Shown one piece after another: positions 23,384 to 31,314 of a DNA stretch of 31,941 nucleotides. The notes beneath the pieces were generated by a model, which ran no database searches, was not told the origin of the DNA, and saw only the letters and a program-made list of their open reading frames with translations. This DNA is from Bordetella parapertussis. GTDB lineage: Bacteria; Pseudomonadota; Gammaproteobacteria; Burkholderiales; Burkholderiaceae_C. Within the stretch, counting starts at the first letter, position 1. Every line of letters begins with the position of its first letter. The stretch is taken from the NCBI GenBank assembly GCA_945878355.1, contig CAMCTC010000054.1, forward strand, positions 1 to 31,941, written 5' to 3'. The position numbers and the translations under genes were made by a program.

Positions 23384-24223
23384 ATGTTTCGCAAAGACTT
23401 GCTGGCCGCCAAACGCATCCTGATCACCGGTGGCGGCACGGGCCTGGGCGCCGTGATGGCCGAACGCTTTGCCGGCTTGGGCGCGCGCTTGGTGTTATGC
23501 GGTCGGCGCCTCGAGATGCTCGAAGCCACTGCCGAGCGACTGCGTGGCCTGGGCGCGGTTGACGTCGAGGTGCACAGCTGCGACATCCGCGACGCGGCGC
23601 AGGTCGATGCGATGCTGACCCAGGTCTGGGCGAGCGGCCCGATCGACGTGCTGGTCAACAACGCAGCGGCCACCTTCATCGCCCAGACCGAGTCGCTGTC
23701 GGCGCGGGCTGTCGATGCGGTGCTCGCGACCACGCTGCACGGCGCGGTCTACTGCACGCTGGGCGTGGGCCAGCGCTGGATTGCCGCAGCCCGGCCCGGC
23801 GTGGTGCTGAGCATTCTGTCGACCTCGGTGCGCACCGGCCGGGCCTTCACGGTGCCGTCGGCGATGGCCAAGTCCGGCTTGCAGGCGATGACGCGCAGCC
23901 TGGCGGTCGAATGGGGGCAGCACGGCATCCGGCTGCTGGCGATCGCGCCGGGCAGCTTTCCGACACCGGGTGCAAGCCAGCAGCTGATGCCTGCGCAGCG
24001 CGCCAGCGCGGTCACGCCTGGCGCCAAGGTGCCGCTCGGCCGCGTCGGCCAGCCCACCGAGCTGGCCAACCTGGCTGCTTACCTGGTGGCCGACGAAGCC
24101 GGCTACATCTCGGGCGAGACCGTGGCGATCGACGGCGCAGCCCATCTGCGCACCTCAGGCGCTGAGGACCTGCTGGCCTGGAGCGCTGCCGACTGGCAGG
24201 CCCACCGCGGTCGCCGCGGCTGA
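23384..24223 (+). CDS. SDR oxidoreductase of the 2,4-dienoyl-CoA reductase type
   Basis: This 279-residue protein has a Rossmann nucleotide site TGGGTGLG (15-22), CGRR (39-42) favouring NADP, NNAA (92-95) and a C-terminal AIDGAAH. The active-site segment reads VPSAMAKSGLQAM with Lys163, but Ser159 replaces the usual catalytic Tyr of YxxxK. Mitochondrial and peroxisomal dienoyl-CoA reductases show the same pattern (SAxAK), and with LAVEWGQHGIR it matches them closely. It would reduce 2,4-dienoyl-CoA in beta-oxidation of unsaturated fatty acids. The start ATG has GGGGAAAACC upstream. The reading frame is open further upstream but that part overlaps the patatin gene. Proximity to a phospholipase-like gene may link lipid release and fatty-acid breakdown. 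Confidence 0.85.
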   Translation: MFRKDLLAAKRILITGGGTGLGAVMAERFAGLGARLVLCGRRLEMLEATAERLRGLGAVDVEVHSCDIRDAAQVDAMLTQVWASGPIDVLVNNAAATFIAQTESLSARAVDAVLATTLHGAVYCTLGVGQRWIAAARPGVVLSILSTSVRTGRAFTVPSAMAKSGLQAMTRSLAVEWGQHGIRLLAIAPGSFPTPGASQQLMPAQRASAVTPGAKVPLGRVGQPTELANLAAYLVADEAGYISGETVAIDGAAHLRTSGAEDLLAWSAADWQAHRGRRG

Positions 24224-24674
24224 GGCTGCGGGCTGCGACGATCAAGCTGTGGATCGCCGCTAGCGGGAGGCGGTGGCAAGGCGCTGGCACGGCGATGCCG
24301 GGCCGATGCGCGCAGCGTCATCCGTCTGGCTTGAGTGGGCGGGTGCAAGCGTTGAAGTCAAGCCATGGTCGAAATGCCAAACAACGCAGGCTTGGTCGCG
24401 TCCGTTCCTCTTGCGTGAATTGAACCATTCGGCAGGAAATACCTTATTTCAAGGCAAGGTCAGCGCCTGCCGTCATTCGAGGCTTGTCGGGCCGCCTGGG
24501 CAGGCGGCAAGCGGATCAAATTGATGATCCATGCTGCGTCATTCAATGGTTAGGCGATCGCTTTATCGAGCCGGCCAACTTTTGCCACTTATGCATTGGC
24601 TGGGAAGTCAGAAAGCGCAGCAAATTACCGCGCAGCCTGCGACCGCATCGGATGAAATAGCCCAAGCCTGAAGG
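24224..24674. other. 451-bp intergenic stretch, one hairpin
   Basis: No gene is supported. A GC-rich hairpin GCCGCCT-GGGC-AGGCGGC lies at 24491-24508. The sequence is less GC-rich than the genes to the left and marks the transition to the mobile-element region. I see no promoter or inverted repeats clear enough to name. Confidence 0.5.
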
Positions 24675-24911
24675 ATGACCATGCCCGAGAAAACCGTGAC
24701 AGTACCTCAAGAGACGCTTGATGCGATTCACGCGACGCTCAAGGCATCGAGGGCCGTCACGGTCGCCATTGAGCGGGTATGCGAGCACGCCCGCAGCGAT
24801 GAACTTCGACTGTTTGTGGCCATCACGGCTTGCATTGAAATGCTGGAAGAGCAGGTTATCGCTGCGCTCGATGCGGGCTGGCCGCCTGGCCCGGGCGGCG
24901 GTTTCACCTGA
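24675..24911 (+). CDS. Small all-helical hypothetical protein
   Basis: This 78-residue protein has a short polar start (MTMPEKTVTVPQETLDAIHATL), then two helices with regular hydrophobic spacing (AVTVAIERVCEHAR and LFVAITACIEMLEEQVIAALDAG), and a Gly/Pro-rich end. AAGGATG just before the ATG gives a usable Shine-Dalgarno. No family is recognised. It lies directly before the IS1595 pseudogene and its last codons reach the first bases of that remnant, so it might be a product of the insertion junction. The helix pattern argues that it is or was a real gene. Confidence 0.45.
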   Translation: MTMPEKTVTVPQETLDAIHATLKASRAVTVAIERVCEHARSDELRLFVAITACIEMLEEQVIAALDAGWPPGPGGGFT

Positions 24912-25454
24912 AGCCGGCATCAAGTGCCGGGCTTGCCAGCGCACGTTCAACGCAATGAGCAAGCCGCCGCTGGCGCGGTTGCGGAAGGATGCCAAGTGCT
25001 TGCAACAACAGGATGCGCTGGGCTGGGGGTTGATCGTTCGCTTGGATTCGGCACAGCTGGGCGTAGCGCCCTCGACGGTGTTTCCGGACGGCCGACTTTT
25101 TGCTGGAGGCGGTCTCCAAGAAGTGCCTGAGCGAGGCTCTCAGCCCGCGCGTCAAGGCCGACGCCATTCTTTTGCACGGATGGCTCGGCAGCGATTGCCG
25201 CGACCGCCAAGGAAATGGGCGTGCACCACGAAGCCATGAATCTGAGTGCAGGCGAACGCGTGCGCGGGCCCTGGCACATCCAGAACGCCAACGCATATCA
25301 CGGCAGGCTCAAGGGCTGGATGCATCGCTTCAGAGGGGTGGCCACGTCGTATCTGGAAAGCTAGCTGGGATGGTTTCGCCCGCTCGACCGGGCCACCCGC
25401 AGTCGGGCCTCGTTTTCTCCCATGCTGAGACTGGCCTTGGGGCTCGAGGGTTGA
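24912..25454 (+). pseudogene. Decayed IS1595-family (ISXO2-like) transposase
   Basis: Three reading frames together give recognisable pieces of one transposase. Frame 1 has the zinc-ribbon tail and linker (KCRACQRTFNAMSKPPLARL, then LGVAPSTVF). Frame 2, after a shift near 25090, has LEAVSKKCLSEALSPRVKAD. Frame 3, after a shift near 25168, has CTDGSAAIAATAKEMGVHHE, then RVRGPWHIQNANAYHGRLKG, and ends at a TAG near 25362 where a Tyr codon (YLGW) is expected; LGWFRPLDR follows. The middle of the catalytic domain, including the usual ADETYF Asp, is deleted between the second and third pieces. It cannot be active. I could not find its terminal inverted repeats. Confidence 0.8.
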
Positions 25455-25543
25455 TGGCGTGATCATTTAACGCACAAAGAGCGAGAAACGGCATAGAGCC
25501 GCCAAAGCCTCCTCTGTCGATTTCTAGGGACCTGTCCCGTCAT

Positions 25544-26269
25544 TCACCAGGGGATGGCTTGCCCGGCGTGGTCGACGAACTGCGCCCGTCCGCTCGGTTC
25601 CAGTGTATCGAGCACGCGCAGCAGCCGGCCGGCTGAATCGAACGGCTCCAGCGCCTGCTCGCCGACGAAGGGTTGGCTCAACGCGGAGCGCACCGTACCG
25701 GGCTGCAGCGCTGCAATCACGGCCAGCGGGCGCCTGCGTGCGATCTCGATCGCGGCGGTCTGCAGCAGCATGTTGAGCGCAGCCTTGGACGCGCGGTAGC
25801 CGTACCAACCGCCTTTGCGGTTGTCCTCGATGCTGCCGACCCTCGCCGACAGCTTGGCCCAAATCACGCGCTCGCCGTTGGCGAGCCGGGGCAGCAACTG
25901 TTTGAGCAGCAGGGCAGGTCCGATCGCGTTGACAGCCATGGCGTCGAGCAGCGATTGGGCATTCAGGTCGCCCAGGCGTTTTTCCGGGCTGTGCCCGTGG
26001 AGTGTCAGCGCGCCGGTGGCGTCAAGCACCAGCTGAAACGGGTGTTGCGCGGCCATGATCAGCGCCAGACGCTCTAGGCTGAGCGGATCCATGAGGTCAA
26101 AGGCGGGCTCGCTCTGGCGCGACAGCGCAGTCACGACGGCGCAGCGCGGATCGGACTGCAGTCTTGCCACAAAGGCCTGGCCGATGGCGCCGCTGGCGCC
26201 TAGCACTAACGCCGAATAGCCCTCGCGCAAGCTGTGCATCGAAGAGAAGGTGTCTATGCTGTCCGGCAT
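25544..26269 (-). CDS. Short-chain dehydrogenase, CsgA/C-factor-like
   Basis: This 241-residue protein has a nucleotide site GASGAIG (24-30) and the active site Ser141 with Tyr158 and Lys162 (YGYRASKAALN). NAIGPALLLKQLLP and the small domain without the usual NNAG loop fit the C-factor/SDR subgroup of NAD(P) oxidoreductases; substrates are unknown. I chose ATG 26269 with AAGG eight bases upstream. The frame is open to a GTG at 26308, and ATG 26239 is a third option. It stands between two mobile remnants and has no obvious operon partner. Confidence 0.85.
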   Translation of the reverse strand: MPDSIDTFSSMHSLREGYSALVLGASGAIGQAFVARLQSDPRCAVVTALSRQSEPAFDLMDPLSLERLALIMAAQHPFQLVLDATGALTLHGHSPEKRLGDLNAQSLLDAMAVNAIGPALLLKQLLPRLANGERVIWAKLSARVGSIEDNRKGGWYGYRASKAALNMLLQTAAIEIARRRPLAVIAALQPGTVRSALSQPFVGEQALEPFDSAGRLLRVLDTLEPSGRAQFVDHAGQAIPW

Positions 26270-26419
26270 GTTGGTGGCCTTGGGTCGTGGGTCATGCATG
26301 TGGTTCACGCCAGCGCGCTAGGCCGGCGTTAACCTGCTCGTCAGAGCGCAGGCTGAGGCACATTTCTAATCAGGTGTTGTTTTGGGGGAATGCCAAACAC
26401 AATGGAGAAACTTTGGTGT

Positions 26420-27565
26420 TCAAGGCTGGACAGGCTCAAGCCTCAATAAAGCACCTTCGGCATCGTCGGTCAACAGGTAAACCAAACCGTCCGGCCCCAT
26501 GCGCACATCGCGAATTCGACCCACACGGCCTTGCAGCAAACGTTCTTCGCGTACAACTTTCTCTCCATTGAGCACCAGACGCACCAGCATCTGGCCGCGC
26601 AAGGCCCCCACCAGCAAGTCATCTGCCCACAGGGGAAATTGACTGCCGTTTACAAAAGCCATTCCTGAAGGCGCTATAGATGGCACCCATAAGTGCAAGG
26701 GCTGCACCATGCCAGGCTTGGTATCGCCCTCACCAATGCGCGTGCCCGAGCCGTAGTTGACTCCGTAGGTGATCACGGGCCAGCCGTAATTGAGGCCCGA
26801 ACGCATCACGTTGACCTCGTCGCCGCCTTGCGGCCCGTGCTCGTGCGCCCACAGCTCACCTGTTTTAGGGTGAAGGGTGGCGCCCTGAATATTGCGGTTG
26901 CCCAGGGTCCATTTTTCGGGCAATGACCCAGCACGTTTGGCGAAGGGATTGTCGGCAGGCACGCGACCATCGTCGTGCAGGCGAATAACCGAACCCGCGT
27001 GGTCATCCAGCTTTTGGGCGCGGTCCTTGTCGCCCCGGTCACCCAGGGTCAAGTACAGCATTCCGGACTTGTCGAACACAATGCGACCTCCAAAATGCTG
27101 GCTTGAACGCGTTTTGGGCTGCATGCTGAACAGCACTTGGACTTCGCTCATTCGCTGGCCTTTCAGCTTGCCTCGGGCCAAGGTCGTGCCCCAGCCGCCC
27201 GCCCCCGGCGCGTTGTATGCCCAATAAATCCAGCCGTTTTGCGAATATTGCGGGTGTAAGACCACATCAAACAAACCACCCTGACCCTGCGCCACCGTCT
27301 CGGGCAGGCCTTCAATCGGTACCGGGTCCAGGCGGAAATCCAGGCCCACCAGACGCAAGCGCCCCACTCGTTCGGTGACCAGCATCCGCCCGTCTGGCAA
27401 AAAAACCACGGACCACGGATTTTTAAGTCCGGTCAACAAAGTGGCTATGCGGAACGCGTGTTTTTCGGAGTTGATAACCTCAGATCGGTTCTGCGCCAAT
27501 GCAGGGCCACAGAATGTGACGCTAAAAAGAAGAATATGGAGGAATCGGAATATTTGGACTTTCAT
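26420..27565 (-). CDS. PQQ-dependent aldose sugar dehydrogenase (soluble GDH-like, exported)
   Basis: This 381-residue protein has a signal peptide (FRFLHILLFSVTFCGPALAQ, cleavage near residue 25). The rest is a six-bladed beta-propeller of the Asd/YliI kind: NPWSVVFLPDGRMLVTER, QGGLFDVVLHPQY, HFGGRIVFD, LGDRGD, GNRNIQGATLHP, LWAHEHGPQGGDEVN and GLNYGWPVITYG. The His-Glu-His-Gly segment and GxRN match PQQ/calcium-binding parts of this family. It would oxidise aldose sugars in the periplasm with PQQ, feeding electrons to the respiratory chain. ATG 27565 is chosen because it begins the signal peptide; the frame extends 10 codons upstream. Codon use is visibly less GC-rich than in the left two-thirds of the window, suggesting acquisition. 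Confidence 0.9.
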   Translation of the reverse strand: MKVQIFRFLHILLFSVTFCGPALAQNRSEVINSEKHAFRIATLLTGLKNPWSVVFLPDGRMLVTERVGRLRLVGLDFRLDPVPIEGLPETVAQGQGGLFDVVLHPQYSQNGWIYWAYNAPGAGGWGTTLARGKLKGQRMSEVQVLFSMQPKTRSSQHFGGRIVFDKSGMLYLTLGDRGDKDRAQKLDDHAGSVIRLHDDGRVPADNPFAKRAGSLPEKWTLGNRNIQGATLHPKTGELWAHEHGPQGGDEVNVMRSGLNYGWPVITYGVNYGSGTRIGEGDTKPGMVQPLHLWVPSIAPSGMAFVNGSQFPLWADDLLVGALRGQMLVRLVLNGEKVVREERLLQGRVGRIRDVRMGPDGLVYLLTDDAEGALLRLEPVQP

Positions 27566-27607
27566 GGCGCACATCCAATCTTGGGACATCCTCACGGGAT
27601 GTGAGGG

Positions 27608-27895
27608 TTAGCAATTTGCACGTCGGTGATCAGCAATGTCGCGGTCAGCGTATTTCATGTCGGGACTCCGCATGGCGCGGTGCTTGGTGGCGCGGCCTTT
27701 CATTCTCATGCGCCACACGATAAAAGATCCGGACTTTAACTCACTGCGCATGAGCCTGATCACCTCTGACTCGGACAAGCCGATGCGTTTATGGATAGTT
27801 TCAAACGAGGTTCTGTCTTCCCAGGCCATTTGAATGGTGACGGAAATATCACCTTGCGACAGACCGGAAAGGCGGCTCATGGATTCATCAATCAT
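27608..27895 (-). CDS. TIGR03643-like small conserved protein
   Basis: This is about 95 residues long. The core reads SVTIQMAWEDRTSFETIHKR, then GLSESEVIRLMRSELK and SFIVWRMRMKGRATKHRAMR, which matches my recollection of the TIGR03643 family: a helix-turn-helix-like start followed by a basic R-M-x-G-R-A-T-K-H tail. Function is unknown; the basic tail suggests nucleic-acid binding. It sits 42 bp upstream of the PQQ dehydrogenase, same strand, so an operon is likely. The start is uncertain: ATG 27895 (used here) or ATG 27880. The frame is open to 28000 but the extra part is basic and low in similarity. Confidence 0.72.
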   Translation of the reverse strand: MIDESMSRLSGLSQGDISVTIQMAWEDRTSFETIHKRIGLSESEVIRLMRSELKSGSFIVWRMRMKGRATKHRAMRSPDMKYADRDIADHRRANC

Positions 27896-28429
27896 CAAAG
27901 CACGCGGCCGTTTTGAAGCAGTGTGAAAGGCTCGTATTTCGAGTGCACTGCGCCTGCAAGCTTTAGGCCGCCTCGAGCCGGATGAAATTTCATAAGTCAA
28001 AAACCAAGTTGGAGGCAGAAGGCAATGAGTTCTTCAGCATGTTTTTCAAGTGCAGGTTAAAACCACGGGATGTTTTTGCAGCGGGACATTGGGCGCAGGA
28101 GCAGTAGCTTAGTCTTCGGAAGTCCATAATCCCTCACGCTTCAAACTGGAATTTATTTCGGGGCATCGTCTGGATAGGCAGCCCCAAGGGACCCTCGCTC
28201 GGCAGACCGCGAATACCTCGGCGTCCAGGGCAACCATTACGACAGCACCGGCCTGCATATCGCAAGGTCTCATTGAGCCGAAGCGCTGCGGCAATCCCGT
28301 CGGCACCGATCGCCAATCAACTGAACATCATCGCCAGCATCGCAGCGTCGTCCATCCAGTTCAACGTGGCGTGGGCGGCCAGCCGGTAGGTCAGCAGCAT
28401 GCAGCGCTCAAGGAAAAGTGCGAAGGTCA
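27896..28429. other. Gene-poor 534-bp stretch
   Basis: No gene is supported. A short plus-strand reading at 28204-28272 (REYLGVQGNHYDSTGLHIAR) faintly resembles the YYDxETGLHYN core of RHS repeat proteins, but it is closed by a stop and lacks flanking context. The left part is AT-richer and probably carries the promoter of the TIGR03643-like gene; I could not fix it. Confidence 0.35.
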
Positions 28430-29011
28430 TCACACCCTGGCATTGTCACTGACCGTCAGCACCGTCGCCCGCGAGACCTTGAAGTCACGCGCGACCGCCG
28501 TCACGGTCTCGCCCTTGACCAACCTGGTGCGGATGATTTGCCGCTGCGCTTCGGTGGTCTTGGGCGGGCGGCCCATGTGCGTGCCGGCTGCCCTGGCGCG
28601 ATCCTGGCCGGCGCGAGTGCGCTCGATGATCAGCTCGCGTTCGAAGTCGGCGACGGCGGCCAGCACCTTGATCATCAGCGCGCCTGACGACGAGGTCAGG
28701 TCGAGGTTGCCGAGTTGCAGCACGATGAGCCGCACGCCCATCTCGGTGCACAACTCAACCGTCTTCTGAACATCGATCGAATCGCGCCCGATCCGGTCGA
28801 GCTTGGTGACGATGAGCGTGTCGCCTTGCTCGAGCCTTTCCAGCAGCTTCTTGAACCCCGGGCGCTGCTATGCCTGGACTGAGCCCGAGATCTTCTCCTC
28901 GACGAAGCGCCTGGGCTCGATCTTGTAGCCAGCGGCAGCGATCTGCTCCTTCTGGTTCTCGGTCAACTGCTCGACGGTCGAGACGCGGGCGTAGGCGAAG
29001 GTGCGGGACAT
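28430..29011 (-). pseudogene. Serine recombinase (resolvase/invertase) with an in-frame amber stop
   Basis: One continuous frame of 193 codons is broken only by TAG at 28870-28868 (codon 48). The N-terminal part has the catalytic AYARVSTVEQ (Ser11) and EEKISGS. After the stop follow QRPGFKKLLERLEQGDTLIV, TKLDRIGRDS, LIVLQLGNLDLTSSSG, AADFERELIIERT-type residues, GRPPK and an HTH (VTAVARDFKVSRATVLTVSD). Full-length resolvases of the Tn3/Gin group have this order and about 185-200 residues. The amber codon replaces one small residue of the usual (A/S)QRP linker, a single-base change from TCG or TTG. The start ATG 29011 lies under a good promoter. Elsewhere the gene looks undecayed, so the lesion is recent, suppressed, or an assembly error. 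Confidence 0.85.
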
Positions 29012-29042
29012 AACGGCTCCAGGTGTCGAAAAGTACCGTCGG

Positions 29043-29070
29043 TATCTATTGGCATGTTGGAAAGTGTCAA
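29043..29070 (-). promoter_or_regulatory. Sigma-70-like promoter of the recombinase gene
   Basis: On the minus strand a consensus -35 TTGACA (29070-29065) is followed after 16 bp by a -10-like TAGATA (29048-29043), 31 bp before the recombinase ATG. A perfect palindrome TACCG-T-CGGTA (29034-29044) overlaps the -10, and TGTTGGAAAG occurs twice (29055-29064, 29101-29110). Together they resemble a recombinase regulatory/res region. Confidence 0.55.
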
Positions 29071-29203
29071 CCCCTCTCTTTGCAACATGGCTGGCAGGAC
29101 TGTTGGAAAGGGATTGCTTCTCGGCGGAAGCATCAAGATGCCAACGATGCACCGGCGAGCACGCAATCGCACCCAAGCAAAAAATCTTCGGTGGGTCAGA
29201 TGT

Positions 29204-29224
29204 GGGGTCGTCTGAAAAGACGAC
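29204..29224. repeat. Palindrome resembling a Tn3-family terminus
   Basis: GTCGTCT-GAAA-AGACGAC (29207-29224) is a perfect 7-bp stem with a GAAA loop. Read with the preceding GGG it begins GGGGTCGTCT, as the inverted repeats of Tn21-like transposons do. It then departs from them. It may be a relic of an end or a res subsite of the transposon that carried the recombinase. Confidence 0.35.
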
Positions 29225-29279
29225 GCAGCATCATAGGAAAAGTGGCGGAACCTGTCTCCGCTGCTTGAGCTCGGTCGGG

Positions 29280-29540
29280 CTAGCCCAGCGTCAGGTGTTC
29301 GGACTTGTCGGCCTGCTGCACCCAGGTCATGCGGTCCTTCTGACTGCGCCGCATCAGCGATCGCCGCCAGAGGTCCAGGACATGGTGCCGGTATGCCCCA
29401 ATAGCCTGGGCATTGGTCGGCACCGCGTGGTACGCGAAGTAACCGGCGACCACCGATCGCAGCCATGGACCTTGCTCGGCCAGGCTGTCGTGGCGTCGTC
29501 GCCGCATCTCGTCCTTGATCTTCCCCAGTGCCGAACGCAG
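29280..29540 (-). pseudogene. C-terminal tail of a group II intron reverse transcriptase/maturase
   Basis: The reading KIKDEMRRRRHDSLAEQGPW, then VVAGYFAYHAVPTN, GAYRHHVLDLWRR and RRSQKDRMTW is the maturase/C-terminal region of bacterial group II intron RTs (compare GHFAYHAVPTN and RRSQK in family members). Everything upstream (RT fingers/palm with YADD) is missing, replaced near 29540 by unrelated sequence. Downstream the normal end after MTW is also gone, replaced by 13 codons and TAG at 29280. No domain V-type hairpin was recognised. The intron is therefore a fragment and immobile. It lies between the recombinase and IS21-like repeats. Confidence 0.78.
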
Positions 29541-30014
29541 GACGACTTCTGATCGGACCGCCACGCCGGGCAAGCCGCTACGGCTACGTCCTGCGCGTCT
29601 TACCCGGCGCGATGAACATAGCCTCACGGAAGTCAATGACACAGGTCAACGCCTACACTTATTAACGTCCGACCCTCCCAAAGTCGGCTTCCATCCCTGG
29701 CTCAAAATTCGGTCGGCGCGGTGGCTCAGATTTGGATCGGCGCCAACAGGTGTTGTGGCCAACGGTGGGACGGCCAGAAGATGTGCCATGCCCTGTTGTC
29801 GCAGGTCGAAGCTCCCGGGCATGTCGAAGTGGCTCAGCCACTTTGCCCGTCCACCGAGAGCAAGCCATGGCGGGCGGGCTGACGAAATTCCGCCAAGCCG
29901 GACTTCGGTCAGCTACCTGTCGCGCACTTGTACCCATACTCGCGGTCAACACGAGCCATTCGCCTAGTTCTTCCTGGAGGCCAGCGCAGCGCCTAGTGCT
30001 TAGGTGGCGACCGG
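29541..30014. other. Mobile-element junction region without a supported gene
   Basis: No gene is supported in this 474-bp stretch. It contains the IS21-like tandem repeats at 29698-29743. On either side only out-of-context open frames are seen. Confidence 0.5.
29698..29743 (+). repeat. Two 22-bp tandem repeats resembling an IS21-family terminus
   Basis: TGGCTCAAAATTCGGTCGGC at 29698 and TGGCTCAGATTTGGATCGGC at 29722 are direct repeats spaced 24 bp. IS21-family ends carry multiple repeats of this TGGCTCA...TCGGCG type. No istA/istB reading was found, so it is a remnant end. Confidence 0.55.
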
Positions 30015-30716
30015 TCAGGTCGGCATCGTGAAGCCAATCTGGCCCAGCGTGTCGGCCACCAGTTCGAGCCGCATCAAGGGGCTGTCGAGCGCCATAAAAC
30101 GGCATTTCAGCTCCGGCTGCAGCGGCAAAATCTCGCACCAGCGATTGGCGAGCCAGCCGCAGTCGTCCCAACGGTAGGGTTTTAAGAGCGGCATCTCGAA
30201 GCCAGCTTGTCCGCTTTGTTGGAGCTTCAATTCGATTTCGCGCACGAGGCCCTGAAAGGCCTCACGCGTGAAGGTCAGGTCTTCGGGCACGGGCAGTTCG
30301 GCATCGTCGGCAAGCAACTCCACATCGGCGACCCAAAGGCCGTACTTGAGCTGCTCGCTGCGCTGAACTCGAAAACGCTGAGCACCGACGCAACCGATCA
30401 TCATGAGCCCCGGCTGGGGGCGCTCGAACTTGGTGATGCGCGCAAGCGTGCCGACGGAAGAGAACGCTTCGTGAGCGAAGCCATCGCCAGAAGGTTTACC
30501 GTCAGCCGTGCCGCTCTGCCGGCGGCGGGTGTCTGTGCCTTCGGTCAGGCAGACCACGCCGAATGGTTCGTCGGCCTTGTGGCGGCTGCCGATCATGTCG
30601 AGGTAGCGGACCTCGAAAATACGCAGTGGTAACGACCCGCCGGGGAAGAGCGGGGTCTGCAGCGGGAACAGCGGCAACGCCGTGAACGTCGTCGGAGTCG
30701 TGGAAATGGTGGTCAT
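30015..30716 (-). CDS. Lon-N-terminal (LON substrate-binding) domain protein
   Basis: This 233-residue cytoplasmic protein begins ALPLFPLQTPLFPGGSLPLRIFEVRYLDMI, the start typical of stand-alone LON substrate-binding domain proteins (PF02190). FGVVCLTEG, GTLARITKFERPQPGLMMIGCVGAQRFRV and VADVELL follow in order. No ATPase or protease domain is present. Such proteins are conserved in proteobacteria with unknown roles, perhaps binding unfolded proteins. ATG 30716 begins the domain almost at once. It looks intact and chromosomal although it borders remnants on both sides. Confidence 0.9.
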   Translation of the reverse strand: MTTISTTPTTFTALPLFPLQTPLFPGGSLPLRIFEVRYLDMIGSRHKADEPFGVVCLTEGTDTRRRQSGTADGKPSGDGFAHEAFSSVGTLARITKFERPQPGLMMIGCVGAQRFRVQRSEQLKYGLWVADVELLADDAELPVPEDLTFTREAFQGLVREIELKLQQSGQAGFEMPLLKPYRWDDCGWLANRWCEILPLQPELKCRFMALDSPLMRLELVADTLGQIGFTMPT

Positions 30717-31314
30717 CGATCAATCAATCGTAGAGCAAGGCCCTATGGCGGGTGTTGGCCCTCTCCATGTCGCAGGTTTGTGCATATGAGGTGCCCAGAT
30801 AGTATCCGTGTGGCGCTTGCCTTGGTCAGCACTGCGTTACTGCTCGCCGGCGCGCTTCGTCGCCGCCGCAGCCTCTAGCCATGGCGCCCGGCTGTAATCG
30901 AGTGTCTCCGCGCTAGCAAGCTTCGGGGATGAAAAGGGCCTCGCTTCCCTTTTTTGAAACAAGACCAGAGCGCAGAACTGCCTGACCGCGGTCCTGGCGC
31001 CCGCCTGACCGGCACCCGAAGCGCCTTGCCTGTTCAGCACAACCGCGCCGAAGGCGCTTAAAGGGCGGCGCTGGGCGCGACTCGAGACTGTCAAGAATTT
31101 CGACAGGCTCAGGCGCTCGGCGGAGCTCACTCGCACTTTGCTGCTTATTCAAGCATTTCAGCCGCGTCAGACTTTCACACCCGTACAGGCGCCCACGAAT
31201 TGCACAAGTCGCAGTGTCGGTGGAGCTATCCAAACAACCTGCTACTAGTCGTCAATGAGGCGACCACTGCCGCAAAGAAAATAGCGATGTCGACATCAAC
31301 ATCGCCGGCGCAGT
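30717..31314. repeat. 598-bp stretch, possible dispersed Burkholderiales repeat
   Basis: On the minus strand 31136-30837 reads as an open frame of 99 codons ending KREARPFSSPKLASAETLDY, then SRAPWLEAAAATKRAGEQ. I recall near-identical short 'hypothetical proteins' scattered through Burkholderiales genomes, which suggests a dispersed repeat and not a true gene. This is from memory and unverified. AATTTCGACAGGCTCAGGCG (31095-31114) also has the look of a widespread intergenic repeat in this order. The rest of the gap holds nothing I can name. Confidence 0.35.

Noticed and set aside
28204..28272. Possible RHS core fragment (GNHYDSTGLH)
   Set aside because: Too short, one residue off the usual spacing, closed by a stop, and with no toxin or RHS repeats nearby.
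29662..30171. 169-codon minus-strand frame overlapping the IS21-like repeats
   Set aside because: No recognisable domain, it overlaps the end of the Lon-domain gene, and it crosses terminal repeats that should be non-coding.
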